Shown: piece after piece, positions 16,841 through 26,598 of the stretch | Numbering within the stretch: the first letter of the stretch is position 1 | Layout: each line of letters starts with the position of its first letter | IMG/VR virus record: IMGVR_UViG_3300042430_000335 | Location: 1 to 64,000 of that record | Source of the DNA: a virus | Length of the DNA stretch: 64,000 nucleotides | Strand: one strand, 5' to 3' | Notes under the pieces: generated by a model | The model's database searches: none | What the model saw: the letters and a program-made list of their open reading frames with translations, nothing else | What the model was told of the DNA's origin: nothing | Program-made: the position numbers and the translations under genes

Positions 16841-16889
16841 ATTTATAATCAATTTGATTACAATAGATAACTTGTTCAGTTAAATAAAT

Positions 16890-16920
16890 TTGGAGAATTT
16901 CAAAAACATTTATACCTTTA
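16890..16920 (+). promoter_or_regulatory. Near-consensus promoter before the 16948 gene
   Basis: TTG at 16890-16892, a 20-nt spacer, then TACCTTTA at 16913-16920 (last base A instead of G). It follows a strong terminator and lies 28 nt before the ATG. Confidence 0.5.
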
Positions 16921-16947
16921 CTGTAATTTTAACCAAATTATTGAGTT

Positions 16948-18201
16948 ATGGTCGGCAACCAACACCTTTTAAATCAGCTTCAAAACATGCTGAATTGGAA
17001 AAAGAGCAAGAAGTTTTATGCTGATAAGTTAGGAGTTACGGAAGCTGAGGTGGATGAACTGTTAAAAGAACTTAGAAATAGTACAAGTAGTATAAGTGAT
17101 GATGCTGAGGCTTCTAGTTACATGACTGAGCTAGAAGATGCAATCATTAAATATCAAGAAGATGTATCTAAAGGAATTGGTGAAGTGGTTTTCAATACTC
17201 CAGATGAGATTAAATCTTTGGAAGAACTGATAGAAAAGAGTAAGATTGACACATCTAAATGGGAAATAACTAAATACGTCCAGAACTATTGGGGAAATTC
17301 TAAAACTCCTCATTGGCAGGTTAAAGCCTGGATGGCTAAGAAAACTAGTGAGCAACTGTTCCAAGACTCATTTGTTGAGTTTCTCAAAGAGTATCAGCCT
17401 AAATGTTCAGAAGTTAAATTGCGTGAACAAAATCCTGATAAGTCTTTAGCATGTTTGATTATCAATAAACAAGACTCCCATCTAAATAAATTTGATGTAG
17501 ATGGGGACAATGATATAAACAAAAGGTTCTCTAATATTCTAAACAAAGTGGAGATCATTGTGAATCAAGCTAGCTTGTCAAATTACATGGAAAGTGTGAT
17601 TTACATTATAGGTTCTGATGAATTCAACAGTGAATTTACAGGAACTACAACTAAAGGAACTCCACAACAGAACCTTCTCACCTATCATGATTCTTTCGAG
17701 AGGATTTGTAATCATGAGGTAGAAATGATAAAGATGCTTCTTGAGAATGTAGATGATGTACAAGTTGTCTATGTAGCTGGAAATCATGATGAGTTTGTGG
17801 GATGGCATATGATTAATTGGTTAAATGCATACTTCAAAAGTAATCTAAGAGTTACATTTGACTGTTCTCCTAGATACAGAAAGTATGTAAGTTATGGAGA
17901 AACAGCAATGATGTTTAATCATGGCGATGCTATGAAGCCTGCAAAGCTTGCTAGTGTATTCCCAATAGAATTTAGAGAAGAATGGTCAAACAACAAGAAC
18001 TTCTATATATTCACTGGAGATAAACATCACGAGCTAAGTATTGACTTTGGTGGAATTAAGTTTTATCAAATACCTGCATTCTCTAATGCTAAGAGTTCTT
18101 GGGATGAGAAAAATGGTTACACAATCTCAAGAGCTGAAGTTACAGGATTTCTTATAGATTTTGAACAAGGAATGACAAATATATTCAAACAGTATTTATA
18201 A
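16948..18201 (+). CDS. Calcineurin-like metallophosphoesterase, 417 aa
   Basis: The metal-binding motifs of the family are present in order: DSH at 176-178, GSDEFNSE (in place of GDxxD), GNHDE at 278-282, NHGD at 324-327 and GDKHH at 357-361. The N-terminal 150 residues are helical, with a possible helix-turn-helix-like stretch (FYADKLGVTEAEVDELLKEL). Substrate cannot be told from sequence; relatives include DNA nucleases of the SbcD/Mre11 type and protein phosphatases. It is first in the neck/tail operon and overlaps the next gene by one base. A nuclease or phosphatase acting during assembly or early infection is possible. Confidence 0.82.
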   Translation: MVGNQHLLNQLQNMLNWKKSKKFYADKLGVTEAEVDELLKELRNSTSSISDDAEASSYMTELEDAIIKYQEDVSKGIGEVVFNTPDEIKSLEELIEKSKIDTSKWEITKYVQNYWGNSKTPHWQVKAWMAKKTSEQLFQDSFVEFLKEYQPKCSEVKLREQNPDKSLACLIINKQDSHLNKFDVDGDNDINKRFSNILNKVEIIVNQASLSNYMESVIYIIGSDEFNSEFTGTTTKGTPQQNLLTYHDSFERICNHEVEMIKMLLENVDDVQVVYVAGNHDEFVGWHMINWLNAYFKSNLRVTFDCSPRYRKYVSYGETAMMFNHGDAMKPAKLASVFPIEFREEWSNNKNFYIFTGDKHHELSIDFGGIKFYQIPAFSNAKSSWDEKNGYTISRAEVTGFLIDFEQGMTNIFKQYL

Positions 18202-18929
18202 TGTCAACATTAAGAAAATTAGTTTCAGACGTACGTTCTATGCATAAGCTGTTGTCTACAGACAACCTTATCACTGACAGAGCTGTGGCTTCTGAAGTCA
18301 AAAATAATGCACTCTTGTTAATCAAGAGAGAAACAAATCTCAGAAAGCTTTGGGCTACTGACACTTTGTTTACAACCATTCCTTGTTTGGAAATGGTGGA
18401 AGTTCCTATTTCCGAATGTTGTGATTTTGTTGATCCTTGCACTGTTGCAAGAACTAGATACAAACTTCCACGCATAGCTGAAGGTAACTATCAATATATT
18501 ATTCAAGGTGTTTATTCTATAAATGCTTTAAGTGGAAGAGGAACTAAGTTTAAAGAGATTACAATAAACAGATATGTAAATCTTATAAAACTTCCCATCA
18601 TAAAGAGAGAAAGTTATTTCTGGATTATGAATGGTTATTTGTACATCAGTAATCCACTTATTCAAGCTATTAGAATTTCAGCTTTGTTTGAACAAGATGT
18701 TCCTAATGAGATTATGTTTCCTGAGTGTGGATGTGGTGGTATAGAATATACTGATTCAGAATGGTGTAAAAACCCTCTCGATAAACCTTATGCTCTTCCT
18801 GGGTATTTGGAAAAACAAGTTTTGGAACTAACTTCTCAAAAGCTCCTCACTACATATTTTAGACTTAAAACAGATCAAACTTCAGAAGGTGTAGATGGGC
18901 AAGCACCTAATTCAACAAATACCCAGTAA
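18201..18929 (+). CDS. Putative neck/ring protein, 242 aa
   Basis: A crAss-like structural gene by position: it lies just before the second IHF-like gene and the next ring candidate, coupled to both by one-base overlap. The N terminus is helical (TLRKLVSDVRSMHKLLSTDNLITDRAVASEVKNNALLLIKRETNLRKL given in pieces: residues about 3-50). A beta-rich domain follows with Cys residues (ISECCDFVDPC, PECGCGG). Such proteins form rings below the portal in crAss-like virions. The precise ring number cannot be assigned without comparison. Confidence 0.65.
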   Translation: MSTLRKLVSDVRSMHKLLSTDNLITDRAVASEVKNNALLLIKRETNLRKLWATDTLFTTIPCLEMVEVPISECCDFVDPCTVARTRYKLPRIAEGNYQYIIQGVYSINALSGRGTKFKEITINRYVNLIKLPIIKRESYFWIMNGYLYISNPLIQAIRISALFEQDVPNEIMFPECGCGGIEYTDSEWCKNPLDKPYALPGYLEKQVLELTSQKLLTTYFRLKTDQTSEGVDGQAPNSTNTQ

Positions 18930-19402
18930 TGAGAGTAAAGATAGATTGGAGAAGTTCGAGTAAAGATAACTACGTTAGTTTTTGTAAAAAGAACCCATCA
19001 ATAAAAATATCATTTGATGAATGGAAAAATATCATCTATTCATTCAATGAGTCTTTCAAAAATTACATATTAGAGACAGGCGAGAAAGCAAAACTTCCTT
19101 TTGGGTTTGGTGAATTCTCAATCAACAAAAAGAAAAGAAGGAAAAGAAAAGGACTTAATGATGAGTTTGTAAATCTCCCCATTGATTGGCAAAAGACCAA
19201 AGAGAAAGGTAAGGTGATTTACAACTTCAACTATCACACTGAGGGATACTTCTTCGGATGGGTTTGGTTTAGAGAAAACGTAAGACTTAAGAATTCAGAT
19301 CTTTGGTACTTTAAACCATCAAGAACCACATCCAGACTCCTGTCTCATTATATAAAAACTAATGAAAAGTATCAGCACATCTACAGAGAATGGAAAAAAT
19401 AA
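18929..19402 (+). CDS. IHF-like protein, 157 aa (second of two)
   Basis: Residues about 30-70 carry the HU/IHF-like pattern: a helix (DEWKNIIYSFNESFKNYIL), then ETGEKAKLPFGFGEFSI, then a very basic NKKKRRKRKG arm. The C-terminal half (YFFGWVWFRENVRLKNSDLWYF) is an extension not found in bacterial HU. crAss-like genomes encode an IHF-like protein in the neck gene cluster, as here between two ring candidates. It overlaps the preceding gene by one base. Given the location, it may be a structural relative rather than a DNA-bending protein. Confidence 0.7.
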   Translation: MRVKIDWRSSSKDNYVSFCKKNPSIKISFDEWKNIIYSFNESFKNYILETGEKAKLPFGFGEFSINKKKRRKRKGLNDEFVNLPIDWQKTKEKGKVIYNFNYHTEGYFFGWVWFRENVRLKNSDLWYFKPSRTTSRLLSHYIKTNEKYQHIYREWKK

Positions 19403-19405
19403 ACT

Positions 19406-20374
19406 ATGTCATACTATTATAAATATAATTTCACTTCACCAGAAGTTGTCTACTCTACAGTCAAAGAAGAACTTAAGTCTTATTTTGACACAGGTGCTGT
19501 AGATGATTTGATGTTTCCTACATATTTGGACAAGTGTTTAAGAAAGCTTGGAAGAACCACATATGTAATTAGTGAACAACCTTTGTATATTGATGATTTT
19601 CAAGCAAGGCTTCCAGACAACTTTTATGCTGTAAGAGAAGCTTGGATGTGTACAGAGATTCCTCAATATCCTTACCAGTCAGCCAATTCATTCTATTCTC
19701 AGGCTGCTGATGTTACAACTATTCAAGTGAGTCCTGTAATATCTGGAGGACAGCCCTGCACAAATCTTGAATGTACAACAGGATGTCCTGAGTGTATGCC
19801 TGAGTTGATACAAGCTGTTTATAAAACAAATAACTCTATAGCCAGATCTTACGAAAGGTCATATTTGTTAAAACCAGGTAATATATCTGCAAGACAAAAC
19901 TGTAGTGTAGAATATAACAACAACTGGGAATTCTATCAACAGGCACCTCCTCTACGTGAGTTCACTCCAGGATCTGCTGGTTATGATTCATTTGACATTA
20001 GAGACAATAAATTTGTAACAAACTTTAGAAACGGAATAGTGCATATGATATTCTACTCTACAGAATATGATGCAGGTGGAAACCAAATGATTCCAGACAA
20101 CTTCCGTATCAGAGAGTATATTGAAGCATTCATCAAATATAAAGTGTTTGAAACTCTGTCTAATCAAATAAACGATGAGACGTTTAATCAAATACAACAG
20201 AAGTTAGGTTATTATAAAAATCTCGCAGATGAGGCATTCATCATGGCAGATATTGAGATTAAGAAGCAGGATGCTTGGACAAAACAAAGGAGAATCAAGA
20301 ATGACCTGAATAGGTTCAACATGTACGAGTTACCAAACAGAGTATCCAGATATGGTTGGAGACGTAATAATTAA
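19406..20374 (+). CDS. Putative neck/tail-ring protein, 322 aa
   Basis: The N terminus (FTSPEVVYSTVKEELKSYFDTGAVDD, then FPTYLDKCLRKLGRTTYVISE) resembles the conserved gene preceding the large tail protein in crAss-like phages. The middle contains Cys pairs (CTNLECTTGCPECMPE). The C-terminal 120 residues are helical (FRIREYIEAFIKYKVFETLSNQIN). By order it should be a ring or tail-hub component linking portal rings to the muzzle. Only 3 nt separate it from the preceding gene and 2 nt from the next. Confidence 0.65.
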   Translation: MSYYYKYNFTSPEVVYSTVKEELKSYFDTGAVDDLMFPTYLDKCLRKLGRTTYVISEQPLYIDDFQARLPDNFYAVREAWMCTEIPQYPYQSANSFYSQAADVTTIQVSPVISGGQPCTNLECTTGCPECMPELIQAVYKTNNSIARSYERSYLLKPGNISARQNCSVEYNNNWEFYQQAPPLREFTPGSAGYDSFDIRDNKFVTNFRNGIVHMIFYSTEYDAGGNQMIPDNFRIREYIEAFIKYKVFETLSNQINDETFNQIQQKLGYYKNLADEAFIMADIEIKKQDAWTKQRRIKNDLNRFNMYELPNRVSRYGWRRNN

Positions 20375-20376
20375 CA

Positions 20377-23300
20377 ATGGCTGATCAAAGACAATCAAAT
20401 ATTATTCAAGAGAATAATGTTGCAAGAACAGGGCTGAACATGGATCAAACTTTGAACCAAGTTCAGAAGGGACAACTCACCTATGCCTTGAATGCAGCTG
20501 TGGAAAACTATGACTCAAATTCTGTAAACTATCAGAATGAGCCAGGTAATGAACTATGTTTAAACTTTCCTGAAGAATACCATTTGATAGGAACTCATTT
20601 TATAAATGAGCAAGCTAAGCATATATTCTTTCTAACCAATCCTAATACAGGAGCTTCTGAGATTGGTTATATGGATAATAATGATTGCATATATCGTAAA
20701 TTCATTAGTGGGAATTGTCTAAACTTCAACATCAACTATCCAATTCATAAGTCTGTACATAAAATAACAAATTGTACAACAGAGATTTATTGGACAGATG
20801 GACTTAATTCTCGTAGGTATATCAACATTGATGATGTCACCAAATCATATAAAATAGAACCTGGCACAGATGTTTGTGACAACAGAACCATACCAGAACT
20901 TGATTGTAACAAGTTAAAAATTCAACCAAACTTTAACATCCCAGCACTTGATGTAGTTGATGTTAACAATACAGGAAACTTGACAGCTGGTACATATCAG
21001 TTTGCAATACAATACTGTGATGCTGATGGAAATGCTTACACATCATATTATTCTGTAACCAATCCTACACCAATTGCAAATCCTCAAATAATTACACCTG
21101 ACTTTAACTATCCTGTTGGTAAGGCTATTATATTGGATATTTCAAACATAGACGTGACTGGTTACTTCCAGTATTACAACCTTGCAGTGATAAAAACTGT
21201 AAACGCCATCACTTCTGTTGAGCTTGTTGGAACTTATTTTATTGATGACTCCACTAATCAAATAACATACACTGGTCAAAATCAAACACAGATTAGACTC
21301 ACTGTTGATGATATATTTGAGAAGTTTCCATATTATGACATTGCACAAGACTTGACAGCTGTTCAAGATGTTCTTGTTTGGGACAATCTCACATCCATAG
21401 ACAGAGTGAATTATCAAAAGATTGCAAGTCAGATAAGTCTTAAGTGGCAAACTTACAAACTCCCTGCAAATGAAGATTATGCAGATGAGTTAAATGCAAC
21501 CAATCTTAGAGGTTACCTTAGAGATGAAGTGTATGCATTTGAAATTGTATTCCTTCTTAAGAACGGTAAACAAACAGATGGTTTTCATATTCCTGGTAGA
21601 GACATTAGCTTTACAGAATTAGTACAACCAAATGTTCCTAGTACCAATCCTGACTTTATAGGAAGTGGTACAAGTGCTCCTTATTGGAAAATATACAACA
21701 CAGCTTCTGTAACTGGACCAGCTACAGGTGAAGATATTGGAAATGCTACACCATATGAATATGGTGAATTTGCATATTGGGAATCTACAGAAGTCTATCC
21801 ATGTAATGAAAATGTTTGGGGAGTTCTTGCGAACAAACCCATCAGACATCATAAGTTTCCAGATGTTCTTGTAAGTCCTATATTTGAAAGTGGTCAGCCT
21901 ACAGTTGAACTTAGTGGTAAATACACTAATTTAAAAATTGAGGATAGAGCTATATTCCCTATAGGTGTTAGATTAGATTCTACTCAAGTAGAAAGTTTAA
22001 TTCTTACATCGGATCTTACACAAGAAGAAAAAGATAATATTGTTGGGTTTAAGATTGTTAGGGGTAACCGTAATGTAAATAAATCAATTGTAGCAAAAGG
22101 TATTCTTAGGAATGTGGGTAAATACGAAAGAGAGGGAACTAAGTATTATTTCCCTAACTATCCATATAATGACCTTAGAGAAGATCCATTCTTACTTGAG
22201 GAAAGTAATTCTTACAATAGTGAGTGTAATATATACGAGTTAGTTCCAACATCTGATGGATCTTATAGTTATACAGATTGTAACACAAACACTCAAAAAA
22301 CAGACAGCTTCTTAAGCGGTGTTAATAAAGTGGTATGTTCTTTAACATTGCCTGTAGTTAACTCAGGTACAATAGTAGGATCTCCAACACTGTTGTATGA
22401 TACAGCACAAAGATTCGTTTATACAACATACGAGCTTACAAGTCAAGGCTCTACTGTGTTTAGTTACACAGATCCTGTAACAAACACTTTACAGAACGTC
22501 ACTGTTAGTTCAGTTATTCCTGTAGTAATTAATGTTAAAGCTTTAACAGTACCTGTAAAAATTGCTGGAGATAATATATTTAGTATCACTCAAACAAGTT
22601 GGAGATACAACAACTATTGCTATCCAGACAACTTGAGCGCATTTACAACAGATGAATCTAGATATAGACAAGTTTTTAATTCTCCTGATACATCTTTTGG
22701 AAGTCCTTTTCTTGGAAATATACTTAAGCTTGAGAATGCAATATTTGGTGCAGGAACTGCACATTTTGTAGAAGTTAAAAAACATGCCTTATATAAACTT
22801 CTTAGTAGAGAAGCTCAAGAAGATGCATTACAATCAAGTGCTGCTGTAGGTGACATCACTTCTACATTCAATGCTTCTGCAATGTTTGCTGTGTATCAAT
22901 CTTACTTGACAATATACATCAACGGTATCACTAGAAGAAACTTTACATATTCTTATAATTCTATAGCAGAATATGATTATTGGGCTCCTATTGCTAACGA
23001 TCTTGGAATCAAGCAAAGAGAACTAGATATTGTTCAATACCTCATCCCTGGAGTACAAAATGTAGGAGATCTATACAATATCAACAATTATGAAAGAGAA
23101 TCATCTATATATTTAAAGACTGATAAAGATGTAATTCCTCTTCCTTTTCCTAGCAACACACAAAGTTTATCACTTGGTTCTGGACAAAGTGCTATTGATG
23201 ATTTGTCAAGATATGTTGTTTCTGAGACACCAAGTCCAAATGGTGGTTTGCAAAGTAATTGTGCTAGACCTAATGAAGAGTTTGCTATATCCACTGTTTC

Positions 23301-25074
23301 GTATTATGGATCTATAAAAAACATATTTGCAAACCAGTGGGGACAAATATATTCTTACACTACGATTGATACAGGGTTTCAGAGAAATATAGATTCTACA
23401 GCTGAACCAATTGTTACAGTTTTTGGTGGAGACACATTCATCAATAAGTTTTCTTTTAAAACTAAACTTCCATTCTTTATTGACAATAGAGTTGGGGCAC
23501 CTGATGACTCAGATATATTCTACGATGAGATAGGTAATATTGCTTATCCAGAGTATTGGTATTCTGCAAGATCTATTCTGTATGATTGGGAAGTGGTTAC
23601 ACCATCTGACACTTATCAGTTTCAAAATATAGTTTCTATAAAAGCTAGTCGTTTGGATTGTCCAAACAATCAGCTTCCTGTTCCTCTTCCTAACTACACA
23701 CCTCCAGTTGTCAATCCTGATAGAACATTCTATGATGGAAAGATGTATCTATTTGCCTATGGTATTCCTACATTCTACTGCGAGTCGTCAGTGAATGTAG
23801 ACCTTAGGCAAGCATTTAACAATAGAGAAGGTGAATTCTATCCACACGTGAGCACAGGTATTCCTGATGAATGGTTGCAAGAAAGCTTTGTAACAATTGC
23901 TCAGGATAATACATATTATTACAATGCTACATTCTCTAAGCAGAATACAGAAAACTTTTTCTCCCATCTGCCTATAAATTGGACTGCTGATGAATGTTTA
24001 ACAAACTATCCATTCAGGGCAATATATTCAGATAAACAAGAGAAGTTTACAGATAACAACACTAACAATTGGCTAATCTATCGCCCATTGTCATATTTTG
24101 ATTTTCCACAGAATTACGGAAATCTTACATCATTGGATGGTATACAAAATAGAAGTATACTAGCAAGGTTTGAAAATAAGTCATTGTTATACAATAACTT
24201 ACTTACAATCAATACAAGTAATCCTCAGGCAGCATATGTAGGTAATCCTGATATGTTCAGTGCTCCTCCAATTGATTTTGCAGAAACTGATTTGGGATAT
24301 GTAGGAAGCCAAAACAAGATGCTTCTAAAGATACCTCAAGGACAAATTACAATAGATGCCAAGAGAGGACAAGTGTTCTTGATAACAGGAAACGGTGCTA
24401 CAGACTTGTCAGGATTTGGTTCAGGACTTAATAGGTTCTTTACAGATCACCTAGCATTTGAAATACTTAGGTATTATCCAAACGTAAACATAGACAACCA
24501 TTTCAATGGTGTTGGTTTACATGGTGTATTTGATAGCAAGTTTGACAGGGTGATTATATCCAAGTTGGATTATATTCCTCTGAATGTTAATATAAAATAT
24601 GATGCCTCTGTTCAACAGTTTTATATTAATAAAACTTATGGAGAAATAATTGTAAAAACATTTATAGATCTTTCAGATTCAGAGTATTTCTGTAATAGGT
24701 CATGGACTCTCTCTTTCAACTTCAATACTAATTCATGGATAAGCTTCCATAGTTATATTCCTAATTGGTATATTGCTGAGAATAATTTCTTCTATTCAGG
24801 AATTAATGGAAGTTGTGATCTTGAAGCAATTGCTGCTGAAGAAGTTCCATGTATTCCAAATTGTGACTTAGCAGGAACCATATCTGCACTTAATTGTAAT
24901 TTGGCTGGTACAATATCGGTTATAACTACGACCACTACAACAAGTAGTAGCACAACCACAACAACTAGTACAAGCACAACTACAACAACTACTACTGCTG
25001 CTCCTCTATGTAATCTTGCAGGAACTATACAACCTATAACCACCACCACAACAACAACTACAGCAATTCCTTAA
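20377..25074 (+). CDS. Muzzle-like large tail protein, 1565 aa
   Basis: A very large beta-rich protein at the end of the neck cluster, the place of the muzzle (distal tail barrel) protein in crAss-like virions. It starts MADQRQSNIIQENNVARTGLN and shows repeated Asn/Tyr-rich beta-propeller-like segments. The C-terminal 110 residues are different: CDLAGTI, CNLAGTI and CNLAGTI occur three times, separated by two poly-Thr/Ser tracts, and the protein ends in TTAIP. The tail extension shares its Thr tract with the next gene. Function: gate for cargo protein and DNA ejection, inferred from position and size. Confidence 0.7.
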   Translation: MADQRQSNIIQENNVARTGLNMDQTLNQVQKGQLTYALNAAVENYDSNSVNYQNEPGNELCLNFPEEYHLIGTHFINEQAKHIFFLTNPNTGASEIGYMDNNDCIYRKFISGNCLNFNINYPIHKSVHKITNCTTEIYWTDGLNSRRYINIDDVTKSYKIEPGTDVCDNRTIPELDCNKLKIQPNFNIPALDVVDVNNTGNLTAGTYQFAIQYCDADGNAYTSYYSVTNPTPIANPQIITPDFNYPVGKAIILDISNIDVTGYFQYYNLAVIKTVNAITSVELVGTYFIDDSTNQITYTGQNQTQIRLTVDDIFEKFPYYDIAQDLTAVQDVLVWDNLTSIDRVNYQKIASQISLKWQTYKLPANEDYADELNATNLRGYLRDEVYAFEIVFLLKNGKQTDGFHIPGRDISFTELVQPNVPSTNPDFIGSGTSAPYWKIYNTASVTGPATGEDIGNATPYEYGEFAYWESTEVYPCNENVWGVLANKPIRHHKFPDVLVSPIFESGQPTVELSGKYTNLKIEDRAIFPIGVRLDSTQVESLILTSDLTQEEKDNIVGFKIVRGNRNVNKSIVAKGILRNVGKYEREGTKYYFPNYPYNDLREDPFLLEESNSYNSECNIYELVPTSDGSYSYTDCNTNTQKTDSFLSGVNKVVCSLTLPVVNSGTIVGSPTLLYDTAQRFVYTTYELTSQGSTVFSYTDPVTNTLQNVTVSSVIPVVINVKALTVPVKIAGDNIFSITQTSWRYNNYCYPDNLSAFTTDESRYRQVFNSPDTSFGSPFLGNILKLENAIFGAGTAHFVEVKKHALYKLLSREAQEDALQSSAAVGDITSTFNASAMFAVYQSYLTIYINGITRRNFTYSYNSIAEYDYWAPIANDLGIKQRELDIVQYLIPGVQNVGDLYNINNYERESSIYLKTDKDVIPLPFPSNTQSLSLGSGQSAIDDLSRYVVSETPSPNGGLQSNCARPNEEFAISTVSYYGSIKNIFANQWGQIYSYTTIDTGFQRNIDSTAEPIVTVFGGDTFINKFSFKTKLPFFIDNRVGAPDDSDIFYDEIGNIAYPEYWYSARSILYDWEVVTPSDTYQFQNIVSIKASRLDCPNNQLPVPLPNYTPPVVNPDRTFYDGKMYLFAYGIPTFYCESSVNVDLRQAFNNREGEFYPHVSTGIPDEWLQESFVTIAQDNTYYYNATFSKQNTENFFSHLPINWTADECLTNYPFRAIYSDKQEKFTDNNTNNWLIYRPLSYFDFPQNYGNLTSLDGIQNRSILARFENKSLLYNNLLTINTSNPQAAYVGNPDMFSAPPIDFAETDLGYVGSQNKMLLKIPQGQITIDAKRGQVFLITGNGATDLSGFGSGLNRFFTDHLAFEILRYYPNVNIDNHFNGVGLHGVFDSKFDRVIISKLDYIPLNVNIKYDASVQQFYINKTYGEIIVKTFIDLSDSEYFCNRSWTLSFNFNTNSWISFHSYIPNWYIAENNFFYSGINGSCDLEAIAAEEVPCIPNCDLAGTISALNCNLAGTISVITTTTTTSSSTTTTTSTSTTTTTTTAAPLCNLAGTIQPITTTTTTTTAIP
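24923..25002 (+). repeat. Thr/Ser-rich coding tract in the muzzle-like protein
   Basis: A run of ACT, ACA, ACG, AGT and AGC codons encodes about 26 Thr/Ser residues followed by AAPLC. The same TTTAAPL ending occurs in the next gene after its own tract (25312-25387). Confidence 0.75.
25037..25068 (+). repeat. Second Thr-rich coding tract at the end of the muzzle-like protein
   Basis: ACC/ACA/ACT codons encode eight or nine Thr, then AIP and the stop. Confidence 0.7.
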
Positions 25075-25085
25075 TAAATAAGAAT

Positions 25086-25715
25086 ATGGCACAAACAGCA
25101 TTAATAACATTAACAACCGCAGGAGCTGATACAGGACCCTTTGATCTTTATTCAGACATTGACGGATATTCAGTTCCTTTTGAAACAGGTGTAAGTAAAA
25201 CTTCTTTAGTTGCTGGATACACTTCTACACTTATTCCTAATGGAGCTACAATAGTTAGGGTGAAATCAGATAATGTTTTATGTACAAACTACATAGATCT
25301 TTATTTGGTTCCCACCACTACAACTACAACTAGTAGTACAAGCACTACATCAACAAGTAGCACTACAACCACTACAACTACAGCAGCTCCTTTAACAGTA
25401 ACAATTGATGCGTGCGGTAGTCAACAGGCTGATCCATCTGGTAATGTATTGATATATGCATATGCTAGTTTTCCTGTAGCTACAACTCTTACAGTTGGTG
25501 TTACATGGACAGCTTCTGATACTAGTACAATATCTGGAACTGTTACAATTTTAGCAGGAGAAACATGTGGAACAACAACGTTGGTAGCTGATCCTAATGA
25601 AACTGGAGCTAATCTAGAAATTACATCAATTACTCCAGGATCATTTGATAATCAAACATATGTTGAAGGTGTAGAAACATTAGCTGATGTATGTACAACA
25701 TGTCCTATACCGTAA
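25086..25715 (+). CDS. Two-domain beta protein with Thr-rich linker, 209 aa
   Basis: Residues 1-76 form a small beta domain (ALITLTTAGADTGPFDLYSDIDGYSVP). A linker of about 24 Thr/Ser residues follows, then a second beta domain from APLTVTIDACGSQ to the end (CTTCPIP). The first domain resembles the N terminus of the next protein: both have the order IxLxxAG, F, D, GxxV, K-x-LI/LVxG, VxVxS, C and a closing P. It lies directly behind the muzzle-like gene, with which it shares the tract and the AAPL junction, so it is probably a muzzle-attached surface protein. Confidence 0.65.
   Translation: MAQTALITLTTAGADTGPFDLYSDIDGYSVPFETGVSKTSLVAGYTSTLIPNGATIVRVKSDNVLCTNYIDLYLVPTTTTTTSSTSTTSTSSTTTTTTTAAPLTVTIDACGSQQADPSGNVLIYAYASFPVATTLTVGVTWTASDTSTISGTVTILAGETCGTTTLVADPNETGANLEITSITPGSFDNQTYVEGVETLADVCTTCPIP
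25312..25387 (+). repeat. Thr/Ser-rich linker tract
   Basis: ACT/ACA/ACC with AGT/AGC codons encode the linker between the two domains of the 209-residue protein. The nucleotide similarity to 24923-25002 is high enough for homologous recombination between the two tracts. Confidence 0.75.
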
Positions 25716-25725
25716 ATGAATAAAT

Positions 25726-26598
25726 ATGTCTAAGACAATTGTCATAAAGTTGAAAAAGGCTGGCAGTAGAGTGACTACATTTTCCATATCTGATGATATG
25801 GGAAATGTACTCGCTACTGATGTGCCCAAGAAGAAGTTGATTGAGGGACTAGCTCTTAGTGTAAATGATTCTGTAAAAGTGGTTGTTCTAACTTCTACAG
25901 GGATAAATTGTTGTTCAAAAGTATGGAACATTCCAGTTACAGAAATTTGTGTAACAGAATTAGCTGCTATTAAGTTTCAAGAAAAGAACACGGCATCTCT
26001 GTGGAGACATCTTACGAATCCTGTAATATACAATACATATTACGGATGTATTAGACCGTACATGATTGAATATCCATTTGCATATCAATATCATGATGAG
26101 ATTTTACAGAATGTAAAAGACTACACTAAGGCATACAGATACTTCCCTAGTACGGATGGTGTATTTGATGACAGTAGGAAAGTACAAACAGACAATCAAT
26201 ATTTCAATAAAGCTGTATTGTACAACGATCAGCAGTCTTCAGGTGTTCTTAAGTTGGTTCCCAAACCAATGCACAACCTAAAAGAATACATGAAGTATCC
26301 TGTGTATAACGTTGATAGTAAGACAATTACGTTCACAAAGAGTGATAACTTCTATCAATATAATACATTCTGGGGATTGGTTAAGGATAAGACAGTTACA
26401 CTATTCAACTCAACTTGTGAGTCTATGTCAATTGATAAAGTTGTTAACCAAGTGAATATGGACTACTCCAAACGCAGTTTCAAAAAAGAACCTCTAAGAG
26501 CTAAAGATCTAAAGGTGAGGCATATATTAGATGACAAAGATGACGTACATTTGGTTAGTCAATTTATTTACACACCTGCTCAAATCTCCTACAAGTAA
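25726..26598 (+). CDS. Muzzle-associated hypothetical protein, 290 aa
   Basis: The N-terminal 70 residues are a beta domain related to that of the preceding gene (TIVIKLKKAGSRVTTFSISDD, ending CCSKVWNIPV). The rest is a distinct globular region rich in Tyr, Lys and Asp (YYGCIRPYMIEYPFAYQYHDE, YFPSTDGVFDDSRKVQTDN). Its stop overlaps the next start by one base. It probably binds the tail through the N-terminal domain. No catalytic motif was identified. Confidence 0.6.
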   Translation: MSKTIVIKLKKAGSRVTTFSISDDMGNVLATDVPKKKLIEGLALSVNDSVKVVVLTSTGINCCSKVWNIPVTEICVTELAAIKFQEKNTASLWRHLTNPVIYNTYYGCIRPYMIEYPFAYQYHDEILQNVKDYTKAYRYFPSTDGVFDDSRKVQTDNQYFNKAVLYNDQQSSGVLKLVPKPMHNLKEYMKYPVYNVDSKTITFTKSDNFYQYNTFWGLVKDKTVTLFNSTCESMSIDKVVNQVNMDYSKRSFKKEPLRAKDLKVRHILDDKDDVHLVSQFIYTPAQISYK

